Source: Bordetella parapertussis
Lineage (GTDB): Bacteria; Pseudomonadota; Gammaproteobacteria; Burkholderiales; Burkholderiaceae
Assembly: GCA_945901665.1 (NCBI GenBank)
Contig: CAMDLJ010000034.1
Coordinates: 1-13,365, forward strand
Length of the DNA: 13,365 nucleotides
Direction of reading: 5' to 3'
Notes under the pieces: model-generated
The model's database searches: none
Told to the model about the DNA's origin: nothing
What the model saw: only the letters and a program-made list of their open reading frames with translations
In this document: piece after piece, positions 6,048 through 12,626 of the stretch
Position numbering within the stretch: position 1 is the stretch's first letter
Layout of the letters: each line of letters opens with the position of its first letter
Program-made: the position numbers and the translations under genes

Positions 6048-6776
6048 ATGTTGAAGAAGCCCATTCCAGAAGCGACCAGCGTCACGCCAAGCGATGTGGG
6101 AACGCCCATGTCCGTCAAAATTCGCCAGCGCTTGGCGGCGGCGCGAAAGCGTTATCACTCCAATGACAATATTGCCGATTTTTTGGAGCCTGGCGACTTG
6201 GAAGCCTTGCTCGATGAAGTGGAAATCAAGATGCAGGGTGTGTTGGACTCGCTGGTGATTGACACCGACAACGACCACAACACCGGCAACACAGCGCGGC
6301 GCGTGGCCAAGATGTACATCAACGAAGTGTTTCGTGGCCGCTATGTGACCTCGCCCACGGTGACCGAATTCCCCAACGCAGAGCACCTCAACGAGTTGAT
6401 GATCGTGGGCCCCATCACTGTGCGCAGCGCTTGCAGCCACCACTTTTGCCCGGTGATTGGCAAAATTTGGATCGGTGTGCTGCCCAACGAGCACACCAAT
6501 GTGATTGGTCTGTCCAAATACGCCCGATTGGCCGAGTGGGTGATGGGGAGGCCGCAAATCCAAGAAGAAGCCGTGGTCCAGTTGGCCGATCTGATCCAGG
6601 TCAAAACCCAACCCGATGGCCTGGCCATCGTCATGGAGGCCACCCACTTTTGCATGGCTTGGCGCGGCGTCAAGGACATGGACAGCCGCATGATCAACTC
6701 GGTCATGCGCGGGGCTTTTTTGAAAGACCCGAATTTGCGCCGCGAATTTTTGTCCCTCATCCCACAAAAGGATTGA
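6048..6776 (+). CDS. folE: GTP cyclohydrolase I
   Basis: FolE converts GTP to 7,8-dihydroneopterin triphosphate and formate, the first step of folate/tetrahydropterin synthesis; its product is the NudB substrate. The 242 residues show the zinc site: SACSHHFCP (Cys129, His132) and HFCMAWRG (Cys202), with GLSKYARLAEWVMGRPQIQE between and HNTGNTARRVAKMY before. It is slightly longer than E. coli FolE (222) because of an N-terminal tail. Two starts are possible. ATG 6048 (MLKKPIPE) has no Shine–Dalgarno. ATG 6108 (MSVKIRQRLAAARKRY) has GGGAA at 6098–6102 and begins where conserved sequence begins. I report the longer frame but consider 6108 about as likely. The BLUF gene follows after 4 bases. 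Confidence 0.95.
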   Translation: MLKKPIPEATSVTPSDVGTPMSVKIRQRLAAARKRYHSNDNIADFLEPGDLEALLDEVEIKMQGVLDSLVIDTDNDHNTGNTARRVAKMYINEVFRGRYVTSPTVTEFPNAEHLNELMIVGPITVRSACSHHFCPVIGKIWIGVLPNEHTNVIGLSKYARLAEWVMGRPQIQEEAVVQLADLIQVKTQPDGLAIVMEATHFCMAWRGVKDMDSRMINSVMRGAFLKDPNLRREFLSLIPQKD

Positions 6777-6780
6777 CCCC

Positions 6781-7206
6781 ATGCTGGTTCGAATGATTTA
6801 TGTCAGCCGCGCCGTCAACCCCTCCAGCGGCAGCCCGACCGACTCCATCTTGGCCTCCTCGCGCGAACACAACTTGTCCAGCGGCATCACTGGCATCTTG
6901 TGCTTTGGCGGCGGCATTTATCTGCAGGCCTTGGAGGGTGGGCGCAACCAGGTCAATGCCCTGTACCACCAAATCGCCAATGACGAACGCCACCGCGATG
7001 TGGTGATCTTGTTGTACGAAGAAATCAAAGAGCGCCGTTTTGGCGGTTGGACCATGGGCCAAGTCAACCTCACGCGCTTGAATACCTCCATCGTTCTCAA
7101 GTACTCTGAAACCCACGACCTCGACCCTTATGCCGTCTCGGGCAGCGTATCGCTGGCTTTGCTGGAAGAGTTGATGGCCACCGCCTCCATCATCGGGCGC
7201 GGCTGA
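6781..7206 (+). CDS. Short BLUF-domain blue-light photoreceptor
   Basis: BLUF domains bind FAD and respond to blue light by rearranging hydrogen bonds around the flavin. The 141-residue protein is a stand-alone BLUF domain with a short C-terminal extension (about 45 residues, predicted helical) and no fused output domain. The photochemical residues are all present: Tyr7 (MIYVSRA), Asn31 (EHNLSSGITGIL), Gln49 (YLQALEGG), Trp90 and Met92 (GGWTMG). ATG 6781 has AAGGA at 6768–6772 inside the end of folE. The 4-base spacing makes co-transcription with folE very likely. Short BLUF proteins act through partner proteins; the partner is unknown here. The downstream DUF429 gene starts 7 bases after its stop. 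Confidence 0.93.
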   Translation: MLVRMIYVSRAVNPSSGSPTDSILASSREHNLSSGITGILCFGGGIYLQALEGGRNQVNALYHQIANDERHRDVVILLYEEIKERRFGGWTMGQVNLTRLNTSIVLKYSETHDLDPYAVSGSVSLALLEELMATASIIGRG

Positions 7207-7213
7207 CCCAGGC

Positions 7214-8053
7214 ATGGAGGCTTTGCTGGGCTGCGATTTCAGCAGCAGCCCAACCCGACGAAAACCCATTGTCCTGGCCTGGGGCCGCTGCCAAGGTGCG
7301 CGTGTGCACCTGGAGCGCTTGCAGCGCTGTGACAGCCTGAGCGAATGGGGCCAGGTGATGGCGCAAGAAGCCGAATGGGTGGGCGGCTTTGATCTGCCCT
7401 TTGGTTTGCCGCGTGCCTTGGTGACACAGTTGAATTGGCCACAGACTTGGCGTGCTTGCATAGCCCATTACGCGTCCTTGGACCGCGCGCAGATTCGCGC
7501 CACCTTCAAGGCCTTTTGCGATGCCAGGCCCGTGGGTCATAAATTTGCCCACCGCGCCACCGATGGCCCTGCGGGTTCGAGCCCGTCGATGAAATGGGTC
7601 AACCCACCGGTGGCCTTCATGCTGCATGCGGGTGTGCCTGTGTTGGTCCAAGCCGGGGTGCATTTTCCGGGTTTGCATGCGGGTGACCCACGCCGTGTGG
7701 CCTTGGAGGCCTATCCAGGCTTGCTGGCCCGTGCGGTGTTGGGCGGGCGCAGTTACAAAAGCGATGACCGCGCCAAACAAACCCCCGAGCGTTTGATCGC
7801 GCGCAAAGACCTGATCCATGCCATGGAGATGGGCCAGGCCTTGGAGATGCGCTTGGTGCTCAGCCATGCCCAACGCGACGCTTTGGTGCAAGACGCCAGT
7901 GCAGACAGCTTGGACGCGGTGCTGTGTTTGATGCAAGCCGCCTGGGCCGCCCAGCGCCGCGCGCAAGGGGACGCTTTGTGTGGCTTGCCCACGCAGCTCG
8001 ATCCCTTGGAGGGTTGGATCGTCACCGCCCCCTGGCCGGCTCCGCACACTTGA
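7214..8053 (+). CDS. DUF429 family protein (predicted RNase H-like fold)
   Basis: The family is annotated by others as a predicted RNase H-like nuclease; no activity is established that I know of. In the 279 residues the expected acidic positions are visible: Asp8 in GCDFSSSP at the N-terminus, Asp60 in GGFDLPFGLPR, Glu165 in LEAYPG, and Asp234 in DSLDAVLCLMQAAW. This spacing fits an RNase H-like active site (inference). KSDDRAKQTPERLIARKDL (about 182–200) is another conserved-looking block. No signal peptide or membrane span is present. The start at 7214 is 7 bases after the BLUF stop and lacks a strong ribosome-binding site, so coupling to the BLUF gene is likely. Confidence is high that it is a real gene, moderate for the fold. 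Confidence 0.82.
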   Translation: MEALLGCDFSSSPTRRKPIVLAWGRCQGARVHLERLQRCDSLSEWGQVMAQEAEWVGGFDLPFGLPRALVTQLNWPQTWRACIAHYASLDRAQIRATFKAFCDARPVGHKFAHRATDGPAGSSPSMKWVNPPVAFMLHAGVPVLVQAGVHFPGLHAGDPRRVALEAYPGLLARAVLGGRSYKSDDRAKQTPERLIARKDLIHAMEMGQALEMRLVLSHAQRDALVQDASADSLDAVLCLMQAAWAAQRRAQGDALCGLPTQLDPLEGWIVTAPWPAPHT

Positions 8054-8094
8054 TCTCAACTGCCGCCGCAACCCTGAAGACTGGGCCGCACACC

Positions 8095-8685
8095 ATGGGT
8101 CATTTGCCACATCTGTCAATCTACGGCCGAAACATGGCCCATGCTTGCCTCTGGTTGAGCGGGCCCTGGGTGGCGTTGGTCTCAGGGTCTGTGGCTTGGG
8201 CAGATGCTGCGGCCCCACATCTGCAACCCGTTGCCCAGACGATAAGCCCTGGCATGCCAGCATCGCAATGGATGGGCTGGGTCACCAAGGTGGTCGATGG
8301 CGACACCTTGCATGTGCAACCCGCCCAGGGTGGGGCCAGCCAAAAGTTGCGCATCAAAGGCATTGATGCCCCCGAGCTGTGCCAAGCCTGGGGCTTACAG
8401 TCGCGCGAGGCCTTGGCCCGTTTGGTGTGGGGCCAGCGTGTCACGGTTCAGCCGCACGATGTGGATGACCATGGCCGTTGGTTGGCCCAGGTGATGGTCA
8501 ACGGTGAAGACGTGGGCGCGCGTTTGGTGGCGCAAGGCCATGCCTGGTCATACCAATTTCGCCGCGACCCTGGGCCTTACGTGTTTCAGCAGCAGCAAGC
8601 TGCCATCAACCGCCTGGGCTTGTTTGGCCAGCCCCAAGCCATGCGCCCGCGCGAGTTTCGACAACGCCACGGGCCCTGCCCATGA
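8095..8685 (+). CDS. Exported thermonuclease (staphylococcal nuclease-like)
   Basis: SNase-like Ca2+-dependent nuclease, probably secreted or periplasmic. Catalytic positions in 196 residues: VVDGDTL (Asp68/Asp70), LRIKGIDAPE (Arg86, Asp91, Glu94) and DDHGRWLA (Arg128), matching Asp21, Arg35, Asp40, Glu43 and Arg87 of staphylococcal nuclease. The start is uncertain. ATG 8095 gives a 13-residue polar lead before MAHACLWLSGPWVALVSG, a signal-peptide core ending AWADA. ATG 8134 would begin right at that signal peptide and may be the real start; neither has a strong Shine–Dalgarno. It lies 41 bases after the DUF429 gene, as the probable last gene of the plus-strand run. Its stop is 12 bases from the stop of the convergent moeB gene, with no evident terminator between. 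Confidence 0.87.
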   Translation: MGHLPHLSIYGRNMAHACLWLSGPWVALVSGSVAWADAAAPHLQPVAQTISPGMPASQWMGWVTKVVDGDTLHVQPAQGGASQKLRIKGIDAPELCQAWGLQSREALARLVWGQRVTVQPHDVDDHGRWLAQVMVNGEDVGARLVAQGHAWSYQFRRDPGPYVFQQQQAAINRLGLFGQPQAMRPREFRQRHGPCP

Positions 8686-8697
8686 GGGGATGGCTGT

Positions 8698-9456
8698 TCA
8701 GTGCGTCTGGCCTGAGCCGCAAACTGGGCAGTCTGGCTGGCGCAGCAAGCGCAATTCGCTCCAAGTCATGTGGCGACCATCCAGCATTTGCAAGCGGCCC
8801 TGCAAGCTGGTGCCCACGCCCGCGAGCAATTTGAGGGCCTCGGCGGCTTGCAAGCTGCCAATCACCCCCACCAAAGGGGCCAGCACGCCCATGGTGGCGC
8901 ATTGCACCTCGGGCGGTGGTTGGTCAGGTGCAAACACGCAGGCGTAGCAGGGTGAGTCGCTGGTGCGGGCGTCAAACACCGTCACCTGGCCATCCCAGCG
9001 GATCACCGCGCCGGAGACCAGTGGCACGCGGTGTTGCACGCAGGCGGCATTCACCGCTTGGCGGGTTTCAAAGTTGTCGCAGCAATCGATCACCACATGG
9101 CTTTGGGCCACCAAGCTGTGGAGCAACGTGGTATCGGCCCGCTCGGTCAGGGCGTGAACCTGCACATCGGGGTTCAGTGCTTGCATGGCCGATGCCGCTG
9201 AGCTGGCTTTGGTTTGGCCCACGCGGGCCGTGGTGTGGGCAATTTGGCGCTGCAAATTGGTCAGGTCCACGCGGTCATGGTCCACCACGGTGATATGGCC
9301 GACCCCGCTGGCGGCCAAATACAAAGTAACTGGAGAGCCCAAACCCCCGGCGCCAATCACCAGGGCATGCGCAGCTAGCCATCGCTGCTGGCCCTCTACA
9401 CCCACCTCATCGAGCAAGATGTGGCGAGAGTAGCGCAGCAGTTGGTCGTCGGTCAT
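8698..9456 (-). CDS. moeB: MoeB/ThiF-family adenylyltransferase (E1-like)
   Basis: E1-like enzyme that adenylates the C-terminal glycine of a ubiquitin-fold sulfur carrier (MoaD in molybdopterin or ThiS in thiamine synthesis). The 252 residues show the nucleotide loop GAGGLGSP (35–42), VVDHDRVDLTNLQRQ (57–71), DCCDNFETR (124–132), the conserved Cys186 in CATMGVLAPLVGVIGSLQA, and a zinc site, CYAC (Cys170, Cys173) with CPVC (Cys243, Cys246). There is no C-terminal rhodanese domain. MoeB and ThiF cannot be told apart by motifs alone; length and CATMGVLAP favour MoeB/HesA-type naming. The ATG at 9456 has AAGGAG immediately upstream and overlaps the ctpA stop by ATGA (9453–9456), so it is the second gene of a ctpA–moeB transcript. 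Confidence 0.9.
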   Translation of the reverse strand: MTDDQLLRYSRHILLDEVGVEGQQRWLAAHALVIGAGGLGSPVTLYLAASGVGHITVVDHDRVDLTNLQRQIAHTTARVGQTKASSAASAMQALNPDVQVHALTERADTTLLHSLVAQSHVVIDCCDNFETRQAVNAACVQHRVPLVSGAVIRWDGQVTVFDARTSDSPCYACVFAPDQPPPEVQCATMGVLAPLVGVIGSLQAAEALKLLAGVGTSLQGRLQMLDGRHMTWSELRLLRQPDCPVCGSGQTH

Positions 9457-10898
9457 TGCTCCTTTTTCGCGGCAGGTCGTTCGGTTTGGGTCTTGCTGAC
9501 CACCACCGGGCGACCTTTGAGCTGGTTGATGGCTTGTTGCAGCGGAAAGTCCTCTGCACTGCCCAACTCGGGCGGGCGGCGCTCGCTGTTGGGCTTTTTG
9601 GATTCTTCCTCCAGCCGCTTGAGGGCTGCCTCGCGGGCCTTTTCGCGCGCGGGGTCTTTCACCTCAGCGCCTTGGCCGCTGTTGAGGTGTTTCTCCAGGT
9701 CGGCTTCGCGGGTGCGCAAGATGGCAAAGGGGCTGCCTTCCAAGGTGTCGTCGAGCAACACATCGGGCACGATGCCCTTGGCTTGGATCGAGCGCCCGCT
9801 GGGGGTGTAGTAGCGCGCCGTGGTGATTTTCAGCGCCGTGTCGGGCCCCAACTGGCGCACAGTTTGCACCGAGCCTTTGCCAAAGGTTTGGCTGCCCATC
9901 ACAGTGGCGCGTTTGTGGTCTTGCAAAGCACCGGCCACGATCTCGCTGGCCGAGGCCGAGCCTTCGTTGACCAGCACCACCAGCGGTATTTTCTTGTAGA
10001 TGCCCTTGGTCGTTTCTGTCAAGCGCCGCACCGGGTCGGCCCCACGGCGCAGGTAGAACTGGGGCGAGGCTTTGTAGACGAATTTGCTTTCTTCAAGCTG
10101 GCCGTTGGTTGACACGACGGTCACATCCTCGGGCAAAAAGACTGCCGACACCGCCACGGCCGCATCCAGCAAACCGCCCGGGTCATTGCGCAAGTCCAGC
10201 ACCAGGCCTTTGAGCTGCGGGTCTTGGTTGTAGATGTCTTCCAACTTTTTGACCATGTCCTCGACCGTGCGCTCTTGGAACTGGGTCAGCCGCACCCAGC
10301 CGTAGCCGGGTTCAATGGGTTTGCCTTTGACGCTCACCACTTTGATCTCTTCGCGCACGATGGTGACGGGGAAGGTGCGGTTTTCGGACTTGCGGAAAAT
10401 GGTCAAAACCACTTTGGTGCGGGGCTCGCCGCGCATGCGCTTAACAGCCTCGTTCAGGCTCAGGCCGCGCACCGCTGTGTCGTCCACCTTGGTGATCAGG
10501 TCACCCGACTTGATGCCACCTCGGTCGGCGGGTGAGCCTTCGATGGGTGAGACCACTTTGACCAGCCCGTCTTCTTGGGTGATTTCGATGCCCACGCCCA
10601 CAAACCGGCCAGCGGTGCCTTCGCGAAACTCTTTGTAGGATTTTTTATCGAAATATTGTGAGTGCGGGTCTAGGCTGGAGACCATGCCAGCGATCGCGTC
10701 GGAGATCAGCTTTTTGTCATCGACCGCTTCAACATAGTCGCTTTTGACCATGCTGAACACGGCAGCGAGTTGTTGCAACTCCTCCAAGGGCAGCGGCGCC
10801 ATGGCACTGCGGGCACCCGAATGCAGCGACAAGGTGGTCAAAGACCCCACCAAGACGCCAATCGAGACCCAGCTCACGATTTTCAGTTTTTGACCCAT
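9453..10898 (-). CDS. ctpA: C-terminal processing peptidase (S41 family, PDZ domain)
   Basis: Periplasmic serine protease that trims or degrades envelope proteins from their C-termini. The 481 residues comprise an N-terminal export signal or anchor (about 7–27, IVSWVSIGVLVGSLTTL), a PDZ domain (about 98–170, RFVGVGIEITQEDG ... GGIKSGDLITKVDD), and the S41 core with the Ser/Lys/Gln set: Ser316 (NEGSASASEIVAGAL), Lys341 and Gln345 (TFGKGSVQT). The 25-residue Ser–Lys spacing matches CtpA/CtpB enzymes. A charged Lys/Glu/Ala-rich tail (about 400–481) follows the core. ATG 10898 is chosen because AGGA precedes it and the signal follows; the frame stays open for 79 codons upstream but reads through non-protein-like sequence. 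It is followed by overlapping moeB. Confidence 0.95.
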   Translation of the reverse strand: MGQKLKIVSWVSIGVLVGSLTTLSLHSGARSAMAPLPLEELQQLAAVFSMVKSDYVEAVDDKKLISDAIAGMVSSLDPHSQYFDKKSYKEFREGTAGRFVGVGIEITQEDGLVKVVSPIEGSPADRGGIKSGDLITKVDDTAVRGLSLNEAVKRMRGEPRTKVVLTIFRKSENRTFPVTIVREEIKVVSVKGKPIEPGYGWVRLTQFQERTVEDMVKKLEDIYNQDPQLKGLVLDLRNDPGGLLDAAVAVSAVFLPEDVTVVSTNGQLEESKFVYKASPQFYLRRGADPVRRLTETTKGIYKKIPLVVLVNEGSASASEIVAGALQDHKRATVMGSQTFGKGSVQTVRQLGPDTALKITTARYYTPSGRSIQAKGIVPDVLLDDTLEGSPFAILRTREADLEKHLNSGQGAEVKDPAREKAREAALKRLEEESKKPNSERRPPELGSAEDFPLQQAINQLKGRPVVVSKTQTERPAAKKEQ

Positions 10899-10933
10899 GA
10901 TGTCCTGCCGCAGTCGCGAATGAATAAGTGTGC

Positions 10934-10959
10934 AATATACAACGAGCACGGGTGCCGTG
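10934..10959 (-). promoter_or_regulatory. Candidate ctpA promoter and adjacent small dyad
   Basis: On the minus strand TATATT (10939–10934) matches 5 of 6 bases of a −10 box. Transcription would begin near 10927, leaving about 28 bases before the ctpA ATG. No clear −35 is seen. Just upstream lies a small perfect dyad, CACGG–GTG–CCGTG (10947–10959), where a −35 or an activator site would be expected. The A+T-rich patch in GC-rich surroundings supports a promoter, but the call stays tentative. Confidence 0.3.
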
Positions 10960-10962
10960 TAT

Positions 10963-10982
10963 GGCCTTGCTGGGGCAAGGCC
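10963..10982. repeat. Tight hairpin in the gpmA–ctpA spacer
   Basis: GGCCTTGC (10963–10970) and GCAAGGCC (10975–10982) form a perfect 8-bp stem with a TGGG loop. It lies 31 bases after the gpmA stop in the direction of gpmA transcription. No T run follows on the minus strand, so it is not a standard terminator; it may protect the 3' end of gpmA mRNA. Confidence 0.5.
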
Positions 10983-11013
10983 CATCCGGTCTTGTTGGCT
11001 TGGCCTGGGTGCA

Positions 11014-11757
11014 TCAAGCGCGGCCTTGTTGGGCCACCGCAGCGGCGGCCTTGGCTGCCGCTTCTGGGTCGCCCAAATAGCGGTGTCCCAAGGGGCGCAA
11101 TTGGGCATCAAGCTCGTAAACCAATGGGATGCCATTGGGGATGTTCAGGCCCACGATGTCTTGGTCCGAGACTTGGTCCAGGTATTTCACCAAGGCCCTG
11201 ATGGAGTTGCCATGGGCGGCCACCAGCACCCGCTGACCCGACAAAATGGCGGGGGCCATGGTCTCGTTCCAAAAGGGCAATACCCGCGCCACGGTGTCTT
11301 GCAAACACTCGGTGAGCGGCACATGCGTGGTGGGCAGTTGGGCGTAACGGGGGTCGCCACGCTCGCTGCGCGGGTCGCTCTCGCTCAGCGCCGGGGGCGG
11401 GGTGTCGTAGCTGCGGCGCCAAATCAGCACTTGCTCGGCGCCATATTGCTTGGCCATGTCGGCTTTGTTTAGGCCTTGCAGCGCCCCATAGTGGCGCTCA
11501 TTCAAGCGCCAACTGTGGGTCACCGGCAGCCATTGGCGGTCCATGCCGTCCAGGCAATGCCACAGGGTGTGAATGGCGCGTTTGAGCACGCTGGTGTAGG
11601 CCACATCAAACTCAAAACCCTCGGCTTTGAGCAGTTGGCCAGCAGACAGGGCCTGGGTCACCCCTGTGGGGGTGAGGTCCACATCGGTCCAGCCGGTGAA
11701 GCGGTTTTCCAAATTCCAGGTGGATTCGCCGTGGCGAAGAAGGACAAGCTTGTACAT
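11014..11757 (-). CDS. gpmA: 2,3-bisphosphoglycerate-dependent phosphoglycerate mutase
   Basis: Interconverts 3- and 2-phosphoglycerate in glycolysis/gluconeogenesis through a phosphohistidine. The 247 residues show [10 protein letters not shown] (phospho-acceptor His9), [41 protein letters not shown] (Glu87), RRSYDTPPP, and [15 protein letters not shown] (His182), the full dPGM pattern at the usual length (about 250). The C-terminus is Ala-rich, as in relatives I recall. ATG 11757 begins exactly at the conserved [10 protein letters not shown]; a longer open frame upstream runs into the divergent promoter region and is not supported. The gene diverges from the rhodanese gene and is followed on the same strand, after 115 bases, by ctpA. 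Confidence 0.97.
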   Translation of the reverse strand: MYKLVLLRHGESTWNLENRFTGWTDVDLTPTGVTQALSAGQLLKAEGFEFDVAYTSVLKRAIHTLWHCLDGMDRQWLPVTHSWRLNERHYGALQGLNKADMAKQYGAEQVLIWRRSYDTPPPALSESDPRSERGDPRYAQLPTTHVPLTECLQDTVARVLPFWNETMAPAILSGQRVLVAAHGNSIRALVKYLDQVSDQDIVGLNIPNGIPLVYELDAQLRPLGHRYLGDPEAAAKAAAAVAQQGRA

Positions 11758-11795
11758 GGTCTTTTGAGGGGGCTTAAGGCGGGGTAAAGCCGGTG

Positions 11796-11805
11796 ATTTT
11801 AGAAT
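11796..11805. promoter_or_regulatory. Overlapping opposite −10 boxes between gpmA and rhodanese
   Basis: The ten bases ATTTTAGAAT contain TAGAAT on the plus strand (11800–11805) and TAAAAT on the minus strand (11801–11796), each matching 5 of 6 bases of TATAAT and sharing two base pairs. Predicted starts are near 11812 (rhodanese, with AGGA then following at 11830–11833) and near 11789 (gpmA, about 30 bases of leader). Neither has a recognisable −35. RNA polymerase could occupy only one direction at a time. Confidence 0.4.
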
Positions 11806-11829
11806 GACCTTTTTCCACCCCCACAGAAC

Positions 11830-11842
11830 AGGACACCCGTTG
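11830..11842 (+). promoter_or_regulatory. Ribosome-binding site and TTG start of the rhodanese gene
   Basis: AGGA (11830–11833) sits 6 bases before TTG (11840–11842). It decides the start: the ATG at 11804 in the same frame overlaps the proposed −10 box and has no ribosome-binding site. Confidence 0.65.
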
Positions 11843-12247
11843 ACTTTCATTGCCGACAATTGGATGCTCATCAGCATCGCGCTGAGCTCTGGACTTTTGC
11901 TCTTGTGGCCGACCCTGCAAGGCTTCAGCGCCCCGGGTTTGAGCGTCAACGATGCCGTGTTCAAAATCAACCGCGAAAAAGCCGTGGTCATTGATGTGTG
12001 CAGCCCCGAAGAGTTTGCCGCTGGGCACGTCGTGGACGCCCATAACCTGGGTTTGGATCAATTGGAGGCCCAGTTGCCCCAAGTGGCCAAAAACAAAGCC
12101 ACCCCCTTGTTGATGGTGTGTGCCAGCGGCCAGCGCGCCCAGCGCGCCGCGGCCAGCGCCAAAAAACTCGGCTACGAGCAAGTTTTTTGCTTACAAGGCG
12201 GCCTCAAAGCCTGGCGTGACGCCAATATGCCCACCGAAAAGGCCTGA
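11840..12247 (+). CDS. Membrane-anchored single-domain rhodanese
   Basis: Rhodaneses carry sulfane sulfur as a cysteine persulfide. From the TTG start the protein has 135 residues: an N-terminal membrane span (about 8–26, [19 protein letters not shown]), then one rhodanese domain with [20 protein letters not shown] (51–70) and the active loop CASGQR (catalytic Cys94, Arg99), ending [13 protein letters not shown]. The span would anchor the domain; its side cannot be fixed from sequence, but no cleavage site is evident. In the common DVR/REPxEF motif the Arg is replaced by Cys54, giving a second cysteine. Gene order rhodanese–grxC–secB–gpsA is one I recall as conserved in Burkholderiales. The gap to grxC is 62 bases with only a small GGCCA/TGGCC dyad. 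Confidence 0.9.
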   Translation: MTFIADNWMLISIALSSGLLLLWPTLQGFSAPGLSVNDAVFKINREKAVVIDVCSPEEFAAGHVVDAHNLGLDQLEAQLPQVAKNKATPLLMVCASGQRAQRAAASAKKLGYEQVFCLQGGLKAWRDANMPTEKA

Positions 12248-12309
12248 TACCCTCGGCCAGCCAATGGCCCCCGAACCCATAAACCTGCCCGCGACCTGAA
12301 AGGAACCCC

Positions 12310-12573
12310 ATGCCTCCCATCAAGATGTACACCACCGCGGTTTGCCCCTACTGTGTTCGGGCCAAAAACATCCTCAAGTCCAAAGGGGTGGAGCACATCG
12401 AAGAGGTGCGCATCGACACCGACCCAAGCCAGTTGGCCCACATGATGTCCATCACTGGGCGGCGCACGGTGCCCCAGATTTTCATTGGGGACGTGCATGT
12501 GGGTGGCTGTGATGACTTGGTCGCCTTGGATGGCCGTGGCGGCCTGCAGCCTTTGCTGCACCCTTCAACCTGA
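12310..12573 (+). CDS. grxC: Glutaredoxin 3
   Basis: Small cytoplasmic glutathione-dependent dithiol oxidoreductase that reduces disulfides and mixed glutathione disulfides. All family marks are present in 87 residues: active site CPYC (Cys12, Cys15), RTVPQIFI (the cis-Pro glutathione contact), and GGCDDLVALD near the C-terminus. Length is normal for Grx3 (about 83–90). The ATG at 12310 has a good GAAAGGA (12298–12304). It probably shares a transcript with the upstream rhodanese. A strong intrinsic terminator follows 19 bases after its stop, and a −10-like box overlaps its end. Confidence 0.95.
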   Translation: MPPIKMYTTAVCPYCVRAKNILKSKGVEHIEEVRIDTDPSQLAHMMSITGRRTVPQIFIGDVHVGGCDDLVALDGRGGLQPLLHPST

Positions 12574-12579
12574 GATAAT
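12574..12579 (+). promoter_or_regulatory. Candidate secB −10 box
   Basis: GATAAT, directly after the grxC stop, matches 5 of 6 bases of TATAAT. A weak −35, TTTGCT (12552–12557), lies 16 bases upstream inside grxC. Transcription would begin near 12586, only some 7 bases before the terminator hairpin, giving a leader of about 60 bases. Confidence 0.4.
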
Positions 12580-12592
12580 CGCACCCTCCCAA

Positions 12593-12626
12593 CCCGACTG
12601 GGCGCATGTCCGGTCGGGATTTTTTT
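12593..12626 (+). terminator. Intrinsic terminator between grxC and secB, inside the secB leader
   Basis: CCCGACTGGGC (12593–12603) pairs with GTCCGGTCGGG (12608–12618) over 11 positions (two are G·T wobbles) around a GCAT loop, and is followed by A and seven T (12620–12626). This is a textbook rho-independent terminator. It ends 5 bases before the secB ribosome-binding site (AAGGA, 12632–12636), so there is no room for a secB promoter after it. Confidence 0.82.

Noticed and set aside
7190..8263. Open frame of about 357 codons on the minus strand opposite DUF429 and the thermonuclease
   Set aside because: Antisense to two supported genes, no recognisable domain, no ribosome-binding site, and biased composition of a shadow frame.
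10899..11135. N-terminal extension of ctpA by 79 codons
   Set aside because: It would precede the signal peptide with unrelated sequence and overlap the gpmA 3' end; the ATG at 10898 has AGGA before it and a proper export signal after it.
11758..11991. N-terminal extension of gpmA by 78 codons
   Set aside because: GpmA proteins begin at [10 protein letters not shown]; the extension runs through the divergent promoter and into the rhodanese gene.
12255..12269. GGCCA–GCCAA–TGGCC hairpin between rhodanese and grxC
   Set aside because: Only 5 pairs and no T run; expected by chance in GC-rich spacer and unlikely to terminate.
12545..12560. TGCAGC–CTTT–GCTGCA hairpin at the grxC 3' end as an anti-terminator for secB
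   Set aside because: A perfect 6-bp stem, but it does not compete with the terminator stem for bases, so I cannot support an antitermination switch.
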